A stretch of 35,703 nt of DNA from Candidatus Nanopelagicales bacterium (GCA_017857175.1 JAFMDS010000019.1:1-35703), one strand, 5' to 3'. Shown: positions 5,888 through 15,860, counted from the stretch's first letter. Notes: generated by a model not told the origin, from the sequence alone. Numbers and translations: made by a program.

Positions 5888-7422
5888 GGTCTATTCAGAG
5901 CATCTGATGCAACTGGATCAATTCTAAGAGTGTCGTCCTTGTTGACCCTGCGTTCGATTCCATCAAGTACTTGTAGGTTCACTTTGTGTTCCTCTGCCAA
6001 TTCCACGGGATAAACCCCATCAAAGCAGGCACGGCACAGTTCGTCTTTGGGAACGTGGGTTGTCTCAATCAAAGCGTCAAGTTCGACGTATGCCAATGAA
6101 TCGGCACCGATCGATGCGCAGATTTCATCCACGGTAAGACCATTTGCAATCAACTCTGCGCGCGATGCGAAATCGATGCCATAAAAGCATGGCCACTTCA
6201 CAGGAGGGCTCGAAATTCTTACGTGCACCTCCTTTGCTCCGGCCTCGCGGAGCATGCGAACTAGCGCGCGCTGAGTGTTACCGCGAACAATCGAGTCATC
6301 AACCACAACGAGCCGTTGTCCAGCAATCACTTCTTTCAAAGGATTGAGTTTCAAACGAATACCGAGTTGACGAATTGTTTGGGAGGGTTGAATGAAGGTT
6401 CGACCGACATAGGAGTTTTTGACCAATCCTTCAGCGAATGGAATGCCGGATTCTTGGGCATAGCCAATTGCTGCGTAACGCCCCGACTCGGGAACAGGAA
6501 TAACTAGATCCGCGTCAACAGGGTGCTCGACGGCAAGCTTGCGACCGATGTCGACTCTCGCTGAGTGAACGTTTCTCCCGGCAATCGTTGTGTCGGGTCG
6601 TGCCAAGTACACGTACTCAAAAAGGCAACCCTTGGGCGCAGCGGGTGCAAACCTGTGTGCGCGAAGCCCCTCGGAGTCAATGACAATTAATTCGCCTGGT
6701 TCGATTTCGCGCACCACTGAGGCGCCAACAATGTCTAAGGCCGCTGACTCGCTTGCCACAACCCAGCCCGCTTCAAGCCGACCAAGCACGAGGGGACGGA
6801 TACCCTGCGGATCGCGGGCGGCATACAGGGTTGTGTCATCCATGAATACGAGTGAATAGGCACCTTTGACCGAGGGGAGTTCAGCCATTGCCGCGGCTTC
6901 CAAAGAAAGGTCTGGGTGGGCGGCAAGCAGCGCGGAAAGGATCTCGGTGTCGGTGGTGGCATTAACACCTGAACTCAGGGGCAGTTCGCCTGAATTTGAT
7001 TGCAGTTCACTGATTCGATTGCGCAGCTCCGCAGTATTTGTCAGGTTGCCGTTGTGACCCAGAGCCAAGTGTCCCGTGGCCGTTGTGCGGAAAGTGGGTT
7101 GCGCGTTTTCCCACACACTCGCACCGGTCGTTGAGTAGCGAGTGTGACCAATCGCGACATAACCTTGCAGTGATTCCAGTGCACCCTCGTTAAAGACTTG
7201 TGAGACAAGCCCCATGTCCTTGTACACCACAATGCGCGAGCCATCGCTAACTGCGATGCCGGCTGATTCTTGGCCGCGATGTTGTAGTGCGTAGAGGCCA
7301 AAGTATGTGAGTTTGGAAACTTCTTCGCCCGGTGCCCACACACCGAAGACACCGCAGGCATCTTGAGGGCCTTTATCGTCAGAGAGGAGATCGTGGGTCA
7401 GTAGACCATCACCGCGGGACAC
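5884..7422 (-). CDS. purF: Amidophosphoribosyltransferase
   Basis: The 512-residue protein makes phosphoribosylamine from PRPP and glutamine, the first committed purine step. After a propeptide of 22 residues the catalytic Cys23 begins DACGVFGVW, the class II glutaminase nucleophile, exposed by processing as in the Bacillus-type enzyme. The PRPP-binding loop is VVVDDSIVRGNT. The Cys residues in PPVKWPCFYGID and LCRACFDGVYP match the ligands of the [4Fe-4S] cluster found in that type. The GTG start follows a TAGGCT box by six bases, so purF-purM may have its own leaderless promoter within the cluster. The stop codon overlaps purM. Confidence 0.97.
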   Translation of the reverse strand: MSRGDGLLTHDLLSDDKGPQDACGVFGVWAPGEEVSKLTYFGLYALQHRGQESAGIAVSDGSRIVVYKDMGLVSQVFNEGALESLQGYVAIGHTRYSTTGASVWENAQPTFRTTATGHLALGHNGNLTNTAELRNRISELQSNSGELPLSSGVNATTDTEILSALLAAHPDLSLEAAAMAELPSVKGAYSLVFMDDTTLYAARDPQGIRPLVLGRLEAGWVVASESAALDIVGASVVREIEPGELIVIDSEGLRAHRFAPAAPKGCLFEYVYLARPDTTIAGRNVHSARVDIGRKLAVEHPVDADLVIPVPESGRYAAIGYAQESGIPFAEGLVKNSYVGRTFIQPSQTIRQLGIRLKLNPLKEVIAGQRLVVVDDSIVRGNTQRALVRMLREAGAKEVHVRISSPPVKWPCFYGIDFASRAELIANGLTVDEICASIGADSLAYVELDALIETTHVPKDELCRACFDGVYPVELAEEHKVNLQVLDGIERRVNKDDTLRIDPVASDALNRP

Positions 7423-7428
7423 AGCCCT

Positions 7429-7434
7429 AGCCTA
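7429..7434 (-). promoter_or_regulatory. -10 box of leaderless purF promoter
   Basis: TAGGCT on the minus strand ends six bases before the purF GTG, and no Shine-Dalgarno sequence is present. This suggests purF-purM is transcribed separately from purL onward. No good -35 is visible; a GTCC tandem repeat (three copies) lies just upstream. Confidence 0.45.
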
Positions 7435-7454
7435 CGCGGACGGACGGACACACA

Positions 7455-7610
7455 TCATGAACGACCTACCGTCTTAACAGATTCAATCCACAGTTCCGGT
7501 GCATTCAAATCTCGCTCACCCACACCCACGGCTGAAATGCTTCGATAAATCTCAATCTGATCAGTCACGAGATCCCGCCCATTGAGTTCTGCAAAGTTGA
7601 CACCGGACAC
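7455..7610 (-). CDS. Possible small protein of 51 aa between the SCP-like gene and purF (tentative)
   Basis: A GTG at 7608-7610, two bases after the stop of the SCP-like gene, opens 51 codons to TGA at 7455-7457. The translation begins GVNFAELNGRDLVTD after the initial residues and later contains IYRSISAVGVGERDL and ELWIESVKTVGRS. The composition looks like ordinary protein. The same frame remains open upstream, inside the SCP-like gene, where it includes CPDCGG, but no ATG was found there. It fills the otherwise unexplained 190-base gap almost exactly. I do not recognise the family. It lacks a Shine-Dalgarno sequence and would depend on coupling, so it may be a chance ORF. Confidence 0.35.
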   Translation of the reverse strand: MSGVNFAELNGRDLVTDQIEIYRSISAVGVGERDLNAPELWIESVKTVGRS

Positions 7611-7612
7611 AA

Positions 7613-7966
7613 TTAATCGAGAGGGAAGAGTCTCGATAAATCGGACCTCTCGCCCCCCGCAATCAGGGCACCCGAGGTCACTGCCTCCGCCCAGGTGAGA
7701 TCCCCATGTGCCAGGGCAATAAGCGTCCGCGCACTTGTCTCGACAACAGCCGATGGTGTTCCACGCCTGTGGGTGTGACCGGCAACCAACTGGATTGCGG
7801 CATAGGGCGGGATTCGCAGTTCGACGCTTCGACCCGGCTCGATTTCTGAGAGGTGAGCGAGGATCGCTTTCACCACCATCCGTTCAGTGCTCAAATCAGG
7901 AGTCAGACCTTGCAAATAACTGGCCGCAATGGCGTGCAACAGTTCCTGGTCGTGAGGAGCAAGCAT
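7613..7966 (-). CDS. SCP2-like (bacterial sterol carrier-type) domain protein
   Basis: The 117-residue protein matches the stand-alone form of the actinobacterial SCP-like domain (SCP_3 type): SVELRIPPYAAIQLVAGHTHRRGTP, then TSARTLIALAHGDLTWAEAV and SGERSDLSRLFPLD-like ending. In many actinobacteria this domain is fused to a maleylpyruvate isomerase-like N-terminal domain; here that part is absent. A lipid-binding role is the usual guess, without direct proof. The gene's place between purL and purF is conserved in Streptomyces as I recall it. I chose ATG 7964-7966, two bases after the purL stop; a TTG at 7970-7972, overlapping that stop, would add two residues. Confidence 0.78.
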   Translation of the reverse strand: MLAPHDQELLHAIAASYLQGLTPDLSTERMVVKAILAHLSEIEPGRSVELRIPPYAAIQLVAGHTHRRGTPSAVVETSARTLIALAHGDLTWAEAVTSGALIAGGERSDLSRLFPLD

Positions 7967-7968
7967 GA

Positions 7969-10260
7969 TCAAGTGTTAAAAATTGCAGGCAGAGTTGCTT
8001 CGTGGACCTGACGCAATTGATTAATGGTGAATGTGAACAACTCACCCATCACGATGACCTGCTCGCCCGGATGACCTGCATCCGCTCCAAGACCTGAGTC
8101 GACAACTCCCACGCGGTAGGCCGGCAAGCCTCGCGCAGCGCACATTTCGGTGAACCGAAGTTCCTCACTGCGTGGGATAACCACGACCGCACGAGCAGTG
8201 CTCTCTGAGAATAGGAAGACAAATGGCGCAATGTCATCTTGCACCCAAAAGCGCGCGCCAATGTTTGCACGCATCGCCATCTCAGCAATTGCAATGGCAA
8301 TGCCGCCATCGGAGACGTCGTGCGCTGCCGTGATCATGCCATCGCGTGATGCGGCAACAAGAATTTCACTGAGAAGTTTCTCGCGTTGCAAATCGACGCG
8401 AGGCGGTAAGCCGCCCAAATGACCATGGATATGCGCCCACTCGCTGCCACCGAATTCATCTGAGGTGTCTCCCAGAACGTAAATCAACTCGCCATCGGAA
8501 TCTGCATTCCAGGTCATTGGTGTTCGACGCTCAACGTCGTCGATCACTCCGAGTACACCGACAACGGGTGTCGGATGGATGGCGGTATCCGCGGTTTGGT
8601 TGTAGAAGGACACGTTGCCACCGGTCACGGGCACACCGAGTTCTAAGCAGCCATCAGCCAATCCCCGAGTAGCTTCAGCGAACTGCCACATGACCTCGGG
8701 GTCTTCGGGGGAACCAAAATTTAGACAGTTGGTGACAGCAAGTGGAATCGCTCCACTGACACTGACATTGCGATAAGACTCCGCCAGAGCAAGTTTGGCT
8801 CCGTTATATGGATCAAGTTTGGCAAATCGAGCATTGCAATCTGTAGCAATGGCAACGCCAAGTCCGGATTCCTCATCGATTCGGATCATTCCGGTATCTT
8901 CTGGTTGCGCAAGAATTGTGTTGCCCAAAACATAACGGTCATACTGTGAGGTGACCCACGACTTTGACGCAAGATTGGGTGAGCCGATCAGATCAAGAAG
9001 GGTCTGCTTGAGGGCATCGCCCGACTCTGGTCGTGTAATTACCTCAGGAGTGGGGGCATTGGCTTGCAATGCATCCTGCCACTGGGGTCGGTGGTACGGA
9101 CGCTCGTAAACAGGACCTTCATGTGCGACCGTGCGCGGTGGGACATTAACAATTTCCTCGCCATGCCAATCAACAACTAGGCGGCCCGTGTTGGTGACTT
9201 CACCGATCACGATTGCTTCGACATCCCACTTTTTACAAATGTCCATGAATGCATCCACATGTTGCGGTGTGACAATTGCACACATGCGTTCCTGTGATTC
9301 ACTCATCAGGATTTCTTCAGGTGAGAGTGACGCATCACGCAACGGAACTCGATCAAGCCACACGTGCATGCCACCCTCACCATTGGACGCAAGTTCACTG
9401 GTTGCACAAGAAATCCCAGCGCCACCAAGATCCTGGATACCTTCAACCAATCCGGCATGTAAAACTTCAAGGGTTGCTTCTATCAGGAGTTTCTCCATGA
9501 ATGGGTCGCCCACCTGAACGCTAGGACGCTTGGCGGGTCCGTCGGCATCAAATGTTTCTGAGGCAAGAACCGAAACTCCACCGATGCCATCGCCACCCGT
9601 GCGGGCACCGTACAGAACTACGAGGTTCCCAATGCCTTTTGCGCTGGCAAGGTGAATATCTTCATGGCGCATGGAGCCAACACACAATGCATTGACAAGT
9701 GGGTTGCCCAAATAACTGTCATCAAAAACTAATTCGCCGCCAATGTTGGGCAAGCCCAGACAGTTTCCATAGCCACCCACTCCAGCAACAACTCCGGGCA
9801 GAACCCGTCGGGTGTCGGGGGCATCAGCGGCGCCAAAACGCAGCGGATCCATTACTGCGAGCGGTCGAGCACCCATGGAAATAATGTCTCGAACAATGCC
9901 ACCCACGCCTGTCGCAGCCCCTTGATACGGCTCGACGTAGGAGGGGTGATTATGGCTCTCAACTTTGAAGGTCACGGCCCAACCCTGCCCAATGTCAACA
10001 ACGCCAGCGTTCTCACCGATACCCACGAGAAGGGCGTCAGTCTTGGGGGCTTTCTCCCCGAACTGGCGCAGGTGGACTTTGCTGGATTTGTAGGAGCAGT
10101 GCTCACTCCACATGACGCTATACATGGCCAGCTCACTGCTGGTTGGTCTGCGGCCGAGGATTTCCTTGATGCGGTCGTACTCATCAGGCTTGAGGCCCAA
10201 TTCAGCAAATGGTTGCTGAGTGTCAGGTTGCTGCTCAGCGTGGGAAACGGAATCAATCAT
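7969..10260 (-). CDS. purL: Phosphoribosylformylglycinamidine synthase, large subunit
   Basis: The 763-residue protein is the small-type PurL that works with separate PurQ and PurS, both encoded just upstream. It converts FGAR to FGAM with ATP and ammonia delivered by PurQ. Recognisable blocks are [12 protein letters not shown] near the N-terminus, [23 protein letters not shown], and in the second half [10 protein letters not shown] and [19 protein letters not shown]. The duplicated AIR-synthetase-like halves are both present and the length is normal. The start ATG overlaps the purQ stop by one base (TAATG), implying coupled translation of the complex. Confidence 0.97.
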   Translation of the reverse strand: MIDSVSHAEQQPDTQQPFAELGLKPDEYDRIKEILGRRPTSSELAMYSVMWSEHCSYKSSKVHLRQFGEKAPKTDALLVGIGENAGVVDIGQGWAVTFKVESHNHPSYVEPYQGAATGVGGIVRDIISMGARPLAVMDPLRFGAADAPDTRRVLPGVVAGVGGYGNCLGLPNIGGELVFDDSYLGNPLVNALCVGSMRHEDIHLASAKGIGNLVVLYGARTGGDGIGGVSVLASETFDADGPAKRPSVQVGDPFMEKLLIEATLEVLHAGLVEGIQDLGGAGISCATSELASNGEGGMHVWLDRVPLRDASLSPEEILMSESQERMCAIVTPQHVDAFMDICKKWDVEAIVIGEVTNTGRLVVDWHGEEIVNVPPRTVAHEGPVYERPYHRPQWQDALQANAPTPEVITRPESGDALKQTLLDLIGSPNLASKSWVTSQYDRYVLGNTILAQPEDTGMIRIDEESGLGVAIATDCNARFAKLDPYNGAKLALAESYRNVSVSGAIPLAVTNCLNFGSPEDPEVMWQFAEATRGLADGCLELGVPVTGGNVSFYNQTADTAIHPTPVVGVLGVIDDVERRTPMTWNADSDGELIYVLGDTSDEFGGSEWAHIHGHLGGLPPRVDLQREKLLSEILVAASRDGMITAAHDVSDGGIAIAIAEMAMRANIGARFWVQDDIAPFVFLFSESTARAVVVIPRSEELRFTEMCAARGLPAYRVGVVDSGLGADAGHPGEQVIVMGELFTFTINQLRQVHEATLPAIFNT

Positions 10261-10937
10261 TACGCATTCACCAACGTATTGATGGCACTGGTAAAGAAGC
10301 CGAGGCCATCAAGGCTTGGGCCAGTGAGAGCCTCCACCGCATGTTCCGGGTGGGGCATGAGACCAACAACATTGCCCCGGGAATTAGTAATTCCCGCGAT
10401 GTCGCGGTAGCTGCCATTGGGATTTCCATCTTGATACGTGGCAATCACGCGTCCTTCAGCAAAAAGTTGATCGAGAGTTTTTTCATCTGCGACATAACCA
10501 CCCTCACCGTTTTTCAATGGGATAACAATTTCCTGTCCCATTGAATAATCGCGTGTCCAGTACGACTCAGTATTTTCAATGCGAAGTTTTTGATCACGGC
10601 AAATGAAATGTTGATGGTCGTTACGCGTCAATGCTCCTGGGAGCAAATGACTCTCGCACAGAATCTGGAAACCATTACAAATGCCTAGCACGGGAAGCCC
10701 TTGATGGGCTTTTTCAATGATGAGGGACATGACCGGAGCAAACTTCGCAATAGCACCGCAGCGCAGGTAGTCGCCATAAGAAAAGCCGCCCGGTAATACA
10801 ACGGCGTCAACATTTTTCAGGTCGGCATCGCCGTGCCAAAGTGCTACGGGCTCTCCGCCAGCAATGGAAATGGCCCTCGCTGCGTCCCTGTCATCAAGGG
10901 AACCTGGAAAAGTCACAACACCAATGCGCGCGCTCAT
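10260..10937 (-). CDS. purQ: Phosphoribosylformylglycinamidine synthase, glutaminase subunit
   Basis: The 225-residue class I glutamine amidotransferase has nucleophile Cys87 in GICNGFQIL and the His196/Glu198 pair in MPHPEHAVE. It hydrolyses glutamine and channels ammonia to PurL. The N-terminus [20 protein letters not shown] is typical of PurQ. The ATG is preceded by AGGGGG and AGGA. It lies 12 bases after purS and overlaps the purL start by one base, so purS, purQ and purL should be translated in balance. Confidence 0.97.
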   Translation of the reverse strand: MSARIGVVTFPGSLDDRDAARAISIAGGEPVALWHGDADLKNVDAVVLPGGFSYGDYLRCGAIAKFAPVMSLIIEKAHQGLPVLGICNGFQILCESHLLPGALTRNDHQHFICRDQKLRIENTESYWTRDYSMGQEIVIPLKNGEGGYVADEKTLDQLFAEGRVIATYQDGNPNGSYRDIAGITNSRGNVVGLMPHPEHAVEALTGPSLDGLGFFTSAINTLVNA

Positions 10938-10949
10938 TTTCCTATCCCC

Positions 10950-11195
10950 CTATTCAACAACTGTGAGGGTGAAGTCTTCGATGACCGGGTTGCTCAGGAG
11001 TTCACCCGCGAGTTCTTCGAGTTTCGCAGAACGATCGGCATCGAGGTCACCCTCAAGGTCAATGACAAACTGCTTGCCCTGTCGAACATCTGAGACCCCT
11101 GTGAGCCCTAGCCGGCCTAATGCCCCTTGAACAGCACGGCCCTGGGGGTCAAGGATTTCGGGTTTAAGCATGACGTTGACAACGACGCGGGCCAC
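10950..11195 (-). CDS. purS: Phosphoribosylformylglycinamidine synthase subunit PurS
   Basis: The 81-residue protein begins VARVVVNVMLKPEILDPQG and is the dimeric PurS that bridges PurL and PurQ. The frame is open back to an ATG at 11225, but the GTG at 11193-11195 has an excellent AGGAGA five bases upstream and gives the family's usual N-terminus, so I chose GTG. It lies 48 bases downstream of galE, the widest gap in the galE-purS-purQ-purL run. Confidence 0.95.
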   Translation of the reverse strand: MARVVVNVMLKPEILDPQGRAVQGALGRLGLTGVSDVRQGKQFVIDLEGDLDADRSAKLEELAGELLSNPVIEDFTLTVVE

Positions 11196-11243
11196 TAGTT
11201 CTCCTGTTTTTGGTGGATAGCGCAATCCTATCGGTGCGCTCTG

Positions 11244-12236
11244 CTAATGAACCGACTGCCAAGCCGACCAAGCTGAAGACACCATGGCCGATAAATCCTT
11301 GCTCGCCCTCCACCCCAGCACATGGTGACTAAGGTCCACATTGGCATAGGTCTCTGCAGGGTCACCATCCCGACGACCCACTACCTCCGCATTCACATTG
11401 CGGCCAATGACCTCGCTGACCACATCCATCACTTCACGCACGCTGACACCTTGGCCGCGGCCCACGTTGACCGCGATGCCCACAGTTGCATCGGAAGTTA
11501 CATCGGTAGAACTATTGCCTCGCTCGCACAGGTCAACGGCGGCCACGTGCGCGGCGGCTAGATCCTGTACGTGGATGTAGTCCCGGATACAGGTACCGTC
11601 GGGTGTTGAGTAGTCGTCACCAAAGATTTGGGGGCGCTGACCGTTCTCCAGGGCCCGAAACACCATCGGAATTAAATTATTCACGCTGTTGTCGCCAAGT
11701 TCATCAGCCGCGGCGCCCGCCACATTGAAATACCTCAGGGCCACCCAGTTCATGCCCGAACTCTTGGCTAGGTCTCGGGATAACCATTCACCGATCACTT
11801 TTGTTTCCCCGTAAGGCGACTCAGGTAGTAGTGGCTCGTCCTCATTCACGGGATTGGACCGCGGAGTTCCGTATACCGCAGCGGATGATGAATAGACAAA
11901 ATTTTTGACTCCCACGACCTGCATACTTTCCAACAGCGAGACCAGTCCCGCCACATTTTCCCGGTAGTAGAACAGCGGCATGTCCACAGATTCCCCAGCA
12001 GCTTTCTTAGCGGCTAAGTGAATGACTCCGGTGACATTGAAACCGCGCAGAGCATTTTGAACTGCTTCACTGTTGGAAACATCGGCTTCGACAACCGGCA
12101 CACCCTCAGGGATTCGCGAGCGAAGTCCAGCAGAAAAGTCATCGAGGATCACAACGTCAATGCCCTGATCGATCAGTTCACGCACAACATGCGCACCGAT
12201 GTAACCAGCCCCACCCGTTACCAGCCAGGTGTTCAT
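11244..12236 (-). CDS. galE: UDP-glucose 4-epimerase (extended SDR)
   Basis: The 330-residue protein has the NAD loop VTGGAGYIGAH (Gly8, Gly11, Gly14), the SSSAAVYG segment (Ser116-118) and the catalytic pair Tyr142/Lys146 in PYGETK. A later LRYFNVAGA block is typical of GalE. It interconverts UDP-glucose and UDP-galactose for cell-envelope glycans; some relatives act on UDP-GlcNAc or UDP-sugar acids, so specificity is not certain. Its ATG overlaps the purC stop (ATGA), which places it inside the purine operon between purC and purS. That is unexpected, since it has no role in purine synthesis. Confidence 0.9.
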   Translation of the reverse strand: MNTWLVTGGAGYIGAHVVRELIDQGIDVVILDDFSAGLRSRIPEGVPVVEADVSNSEAVQNALRGFNVTGVIHLAAKKAAGESVDMPLFYYRENVAGLVSLLESMQVVGVKNFVYSSSAAVYGTPRSNPVNEDEPLLPESPYGETKVIGEWLSRDLAKSSGMNWVALRYFNVAGAAADELGDNSVNNLIPMVFRALENGQRPQIFGDDYSTPDGTCIRDYIHVQDLAAAHVAAVDLCERGNSSTDVTSDATVGIAVNVGRGQGVSVREVMDVVSEVIGRNVNAEVVGRRDGDPAETYANVDLSHHVLGWRASKDLSAMVSSAWSAWQSVH

Positions 12237-13120
12237 TCGAATTTTTCACCCGTGATGCGCACATAGGCCTCGATGTATTTAGCCCGAGTTTTTTCAACGA
12301 TTTCGTCGGGCAGTGGTGGTGGCGCCTCACCCGAGTTCTTGTCCCACCCGGAGGCAGAAGAAGTCAGCCAGTCACGCACGTACTGCTTGTCAAATGATGG
12401 TTGCGCTCCACCCGGACTCCATTCATCACGCTCCCAGTAGCGCGATGAATCAGGGGTGAGAACTTCATCACCCAAAACAATGCGGCCCTTGTACTTGCCG
12501 CCAAGAGCAGTGCCGAATTCAAACTTTGTGTCAGCGAGAATCAACCCACGTCGCGCAACCTTCTCTGCCGCGTATTCGTACACGGCAAGTGACATCCGTT
12601 TTAACTCCTGAGCTTCTTCTTGACCCAACTCAACGATGACTTCGTCGTAGGTGATGTTGATATCGTGCTCGCCGATCGCGGCTTTAGTCGCCGGAGTAAA
12701 AAGTGGCTTGGGAAGCAGGGCGCCGTCCTTGAGTCCCGGTGGCAGTCCTTGCCCACAGATTTTGCGCTCACGCTGGTAGTCGGCAAAACCTGAACCTGCG
12801 AGGTAACCGCGGACAACGCACTCCACGGGGAACATTTCCAAGGGTTCACACACAACCGCGCGCCCTGCAACAGATTTGGGAACCTTGGAGGTCGTTGTGT
12901 GATTCGGCACTAATCCTTCAAGGGCTGCAAACCACCACTGGGAGATCCCGTTAAGAATCTTGCCTTTGTCTGGGATCTCGGTCGGGAGCACCCAGTCATA
13001 TGCAGAAATACGATCACTTGTCACAAGCAGAAAGCGGCCTTGGGTGTTGCGGTAGATATCGCGCACCTTGCCCGAGTAAACATGTTCGTATTCCTCGGGG
13101 AGATCATATTTATTGGTCAC
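12233..13120 (-). CDS. purC: SAICAR synthase
   Basis: The 295-residue protein joins CAIR and aspartate with ATP to give SAICAR. It shows YSGKVRDIY and LLVTSDRISAYD near the N-terminus, CVVRGYLAGSGF in the middle and DTKFEFG, one of the SAICAR synthase signatures. Its length matches the longer actinobacterial form. The GTG start overlaps the purB stop (GTGA), and its own stop overlaps the galE start. Confidence 0.97.
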   Translation of the reverse strand: MTNKYDLPEEYEHVYSGKVRDIYRNTQGRFLLVTSDRISAYDWVLPTEIPDKGKILNGISQWWFAALEGLVPNHTTTSKVPKSVAGRAVVCEPLEMFPVECVVRGYLAGSGFADYQRERKICGQGLPPGLKDGALLPKPLFTPATKAAIGEHDINITYDEVIVELGQEEAQELKRMSLAVYEYAAEKVARRGLILADTKFEFGTALGGKYKGRIVLGDEVLTPDSSRYWERDEWSPGGAQPSFDKQYVRDWLTSSASGWDKNSGEAPPPLPDEIVEKTRAKYIEAYVRITGEKFE

Positions 13121-14544
13121 AGAATTCCGCCCGGTGAGTATGTTGCCGCTTGAGGGTATTGCAAGGATATTTGTTCAACGCGATCTGCCAGAGTGCGAAC
13201 TTGATCGCGGGCTGCTCCCGTAAATTCAATGGGCTCTGCCAACAACGCCTGAAGTTCGGCCAGGTTGAAATTTAACCGCGAATCTAATGCGAGTTTTTCA
13301 AGAAGATCATTGTCGGCGTCAGGTGTTTCGCGCATGCGTAATGCTGTTGCCACCGCGTGTTCCTTGATTGCCTCATGAGCGGTTTCACGGCCAATGCCTG
13401 ACTGTACGGCAGCCATCAAGATTTTGGTTGTGGCAAGAAAAGGCAAGAACCTGTCTAACTCACGGTCAATCATGGCGGGGAAGGCACCAAAGGCATCGAG
13501 CACCGTCAAGAATGTTTCAAACAATCCATCAATGGCAAAAAATGAGTCGGGTAAAGCAACGCGACGAACAACGGAGCAGGCAACATCGCCTTCATTCCAT
13601 TGTTGTCCTGCAAGATCCGCGGTCATGTTCATGTACCCGCGAAGCAAGACGTGGAACCCATTGATGCGCTCACATGAACGCGCATTCATTTTGTGGGGCA
13701 TGGCTGACGACCCAACTTGGCCGGGCAGGAATCCTTCTGTTGCCAACTCTTGCCCTGCCATCAGCCTTACCGTGGTGGCGAAATTGGATGGACCCGAAGC
13801 GAGTTGGACGAGCAGTGCGCTCACTTCAAAATCAAGGGAGCGTGGGTATACCTGACCCACGCTAATGAATGTTTGTTCAAAACCCAGATGAGTTGCAATG
13901 CGTTGCTCCAGCTGGGCCAAGGTTTCCTGGTTGCCCTCGAGCAGAGTCAACATATCCTGCGCAGTTCCCACCGGACCTTTAATTCCTCGGAGCGGATAAC
14001 TGGCAAGTAGTTCTTCCAAGCGATTAAAAGCAATGAGAAGTTCTTCAGCGAAAGTCCCCATTCGTTTGCCCAGAGTTGTGATCTGAGCTGCAACATTATG
14101 CGAACGCCCCGCCATTGCGACCTCTGAGTAAACAACAGCTAATCCCGAGAGTCGATCAAGAGCAGCAACGCATTTATCCCTGATCAATTCCAAACTGGAA
14201 CGAATTTGCAGTTGCTCAACATTTTCTGTCAGATCGCGTGAGGTCATTCCCAGATGGACAAACTCGGCACCGGCTAGCGCATTGAACTCTTCAATGCGGG
14301 CCTTCACATCATGTTTGGTGACCCGCTCACGCGCATCGATGGACGCTAGGTCGATCTGATCGAGCACGGAAACATAGCGGTCAATTGCATCCTGCGGAAT
14401 ATCAACGCCGAACTCCAATTGAGCGCGCATGACGGCTATCCAGAGTTGGCGTTCCATACGGATCTTGGCCTCGGGTGACCAGATGTCAACCATCGCGCCC
14501 GATGCGTAGCGAGCGGCCAGAACGTTATGCGGAGTGCCTGTCAC
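13117..14544 (-). CDS. purB: Adenylosuccinate lyase
   Basis: The 475-residue fumarase/aspartase-superfamily lyase acts twice in the pathway, on SAICAR and on adenylosuccinate. The family signature appears as GSSAMPHKMNA, and THLGMTSRDLTEN-like sequence (VHLGMTSRDLTEN) and RSHNVAAQITTLGKR fit the other two conserved regions. The start is GTG, preceded by G-rich sequence (GGAAGGA). The stop overlaps purC. It lies 38 bases downstream of purD. Confidence 0.96.
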   Translation of the reverse strand: MTGTPHNVLAARYASGAMVDIWSPEAKIRMERQLWIAVMRAQLEFGVDIPQDAIDRYVSVLDQIDLASIDARERVTKHDVKARIEEFNALAGAEFVHLGMTSRDLTENVEQLQIRSSLELIRDKCVAALDRLSGLAVVYSEVAMAGRSHNVAAQITTLGKRMGTFAEELLIAFNRLEELLASYPLRGIKGPVGTAQDMLTLLEGNQETLAQLEQRIATHLGFEQTFISVGQVYPRSLDFEVSALLVQLASGPSNFATTVRLMAGQELATEGFLPGQVGSSAMPHKMNARSCERINGFHVLLRGYMNMTADLAGQQWNEGDVACSVVRRVALPDSFFAIDGLFETFLTVLDAFGAFPAMIDRELDRFLPFLATTKILMAAVQSGIGRETAHEAIKEHAVATALRMRETPDADNDLLEKLALDSRLNFNLAELQALLAEPIEFTGAARDQVRTLADRVEQISLQYPQAATYSPGGIL

Positions 14545-14582
14545 CCCCCTATCCTTCCACCTGCGAACGCGCCCAAGGTCGC

Positions 14583-15854
14583 CTAGGTGATGGAGATGCC
14601 TCCTTGCGCCGCCAACTGCGCAATATCGCCTCGATAATGGGAGCCGTCTATCGAAATCATCGCGGTCGCCGCGAGTGCGAGTTCCCGGGCCTGAACCAAC
14701 GTGTCGCCTTCTGCCGTAACCGATAGAACGCGCCCACCTGAGGTGATCAGGACGCCATCTATCGCACTGGTTCCGGCATGGAACACCTTCGTATTGCCCT
14801 GGGACTCAGCCAATTCAATACCCCCAATTGGGGTTCCCGTAACAGGGGCGGCTGGGTAGCCCGAAGCGGCGAGGACCACCGTGACGGCGAATCCCGGCTT
14901 CCACTCCAGCGCACGGAAGTCGGCAAGTTTGCCCGTTGCGGCTGCAAGAAGGAACTCACCCAGTGGGGTGACCAATCGATTGAGAACGACCTGTGTTTCA
15001 GGGTCGCCAAAACGTGCATTGAATTCAATGACGCGGATCCCCCTGGAGGTCATGGCTAGCCCTGCATAAAGAACACCAATGAACGGTGTTCCACGCTCAC
15101 GCATGGCGGTCGCCATGGGTTGCAACACTCGTTCGGTTACTTCCGTGACCGTGGAGTCCGGCACCCATGGCAATGGTGAATACGCACCCATGCCCCCTGT
15201 GTTCGGACCAACATCACCCTCGCCCACTCGTTTGAAGTCCTGAGCCGGCTGCATGGCAACAACCGTGGTGCCATCGGAAATACCAAAAAGTGATACCTCT
15301 GGGCCATCAAGATATTCCTCGATCACGACGGTGCCGCCGACTGCAAAGCAATCGCGCGCATGGCCGAGCGCCTCGGTGCGATCAGATGTGACAACAACAC
15401 CTTTGCCCGCTGCTAGCCCATCATCTTTAACAACGTATGGGGCACCAAATGCATCGAGGGCATCAGCCGCCTGTGACTCGGTTGTGCAAACCCTCGCCAT
15501 TGCGGTGGGGATTCCAGCCTCCGCCATTACCTCTTTGCAAAAGGCCTTGCTTCCCTCAATCAGTGCAGCGGCCTTGGATGGGCCAAAGCAAGGAATGCCA
15601 CGTTCACGCAATGCATCCCCAGCGCCAGCCATCAAGGGAACTTCTGGTCCAACGACAACGAGATCAACATCGCGCTCAGTTGCGAGATCAGCAATTGCTT
15701 GCGGGTTCTTAACGTCAACGGATACGCATTCAACAACTTGAGCGATTCCAGCATTTCCCGGAGCGACGATCACCGAACTCACACTCGGATCACGGAGCAG
15801 CGATTCAGTGATCGCGTGCTCTCGTGCACCCGATCCAATGACTAAAACCTTCAA
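14583..15854 (-). CDS. purD: Phosphoribosylamine-glycine ligase (GAR synthetase)
   Basis: The 423-residue ATP-grasp ligase starts KVLVIGSGAREHAI and contains VVVGPEVPLMAGAGDAL, IPCFGPSKAAALIEGSK, NTGGMGAYSP and RFGDPETQ, all PurD hallmarks. It joins glycine to phosphoribosylamine, the step after PurF. The start is TTG, six bases after the stop of the upstream aminotransferase; the family N-terminus leaves no other good choice. A weak start close behind another gene suggests coupled, modest expression. Confidence 0.96.
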   Translation of the reverse strand: MKVLVIGSGAREHAITESLLRDPSVSSVIVAPGNAGIAQVVECVSVDVKNPQAIADLATERDVDLVVVGPEVPLMAGAGDALRERGIPCFGPSKAAALIEGSKAFCKEVMAEAGIPTAMARVCTTESQAADALDAFGAPYVVKDDGLAAGKGVVVTSDRTEALGHARDCFAVGGTVVIEEYLDGPEVSLFGISDGTTVVAMQPAQDFKRVGEGDVGPNTGGMGAYSPLPWVPDSTVTEVTERVLQPMATAMRERGTPFIGVLYAGLAMTSRGIRVIEFNARFGDPETQVVLNRLVTPLGEFLLAAATGKLADFRALEWKPGFAVTVVLAASGYPAAPVTGTPIGGIELAESQGNTKVFHAGTSAIDGVLITSGGRVLSVTAEGDTLVQARELALAATAMISIDGSHYRGDIAQLAAQGGISIT

Positions 15855-15860
15855 CGTGGC

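Noticed and set aside
7438-7450. GTCC tandem repeat before purF
   Set aside because: Only three short copies; too small to claim function.
7613-7700. Frameshift joining the SCP-like protein to the downstream 51-codon ORF
   Set aside because: The SCP-like protein already ends at the point expected for its family (LFPL-type ending), so no frameshift is needed.
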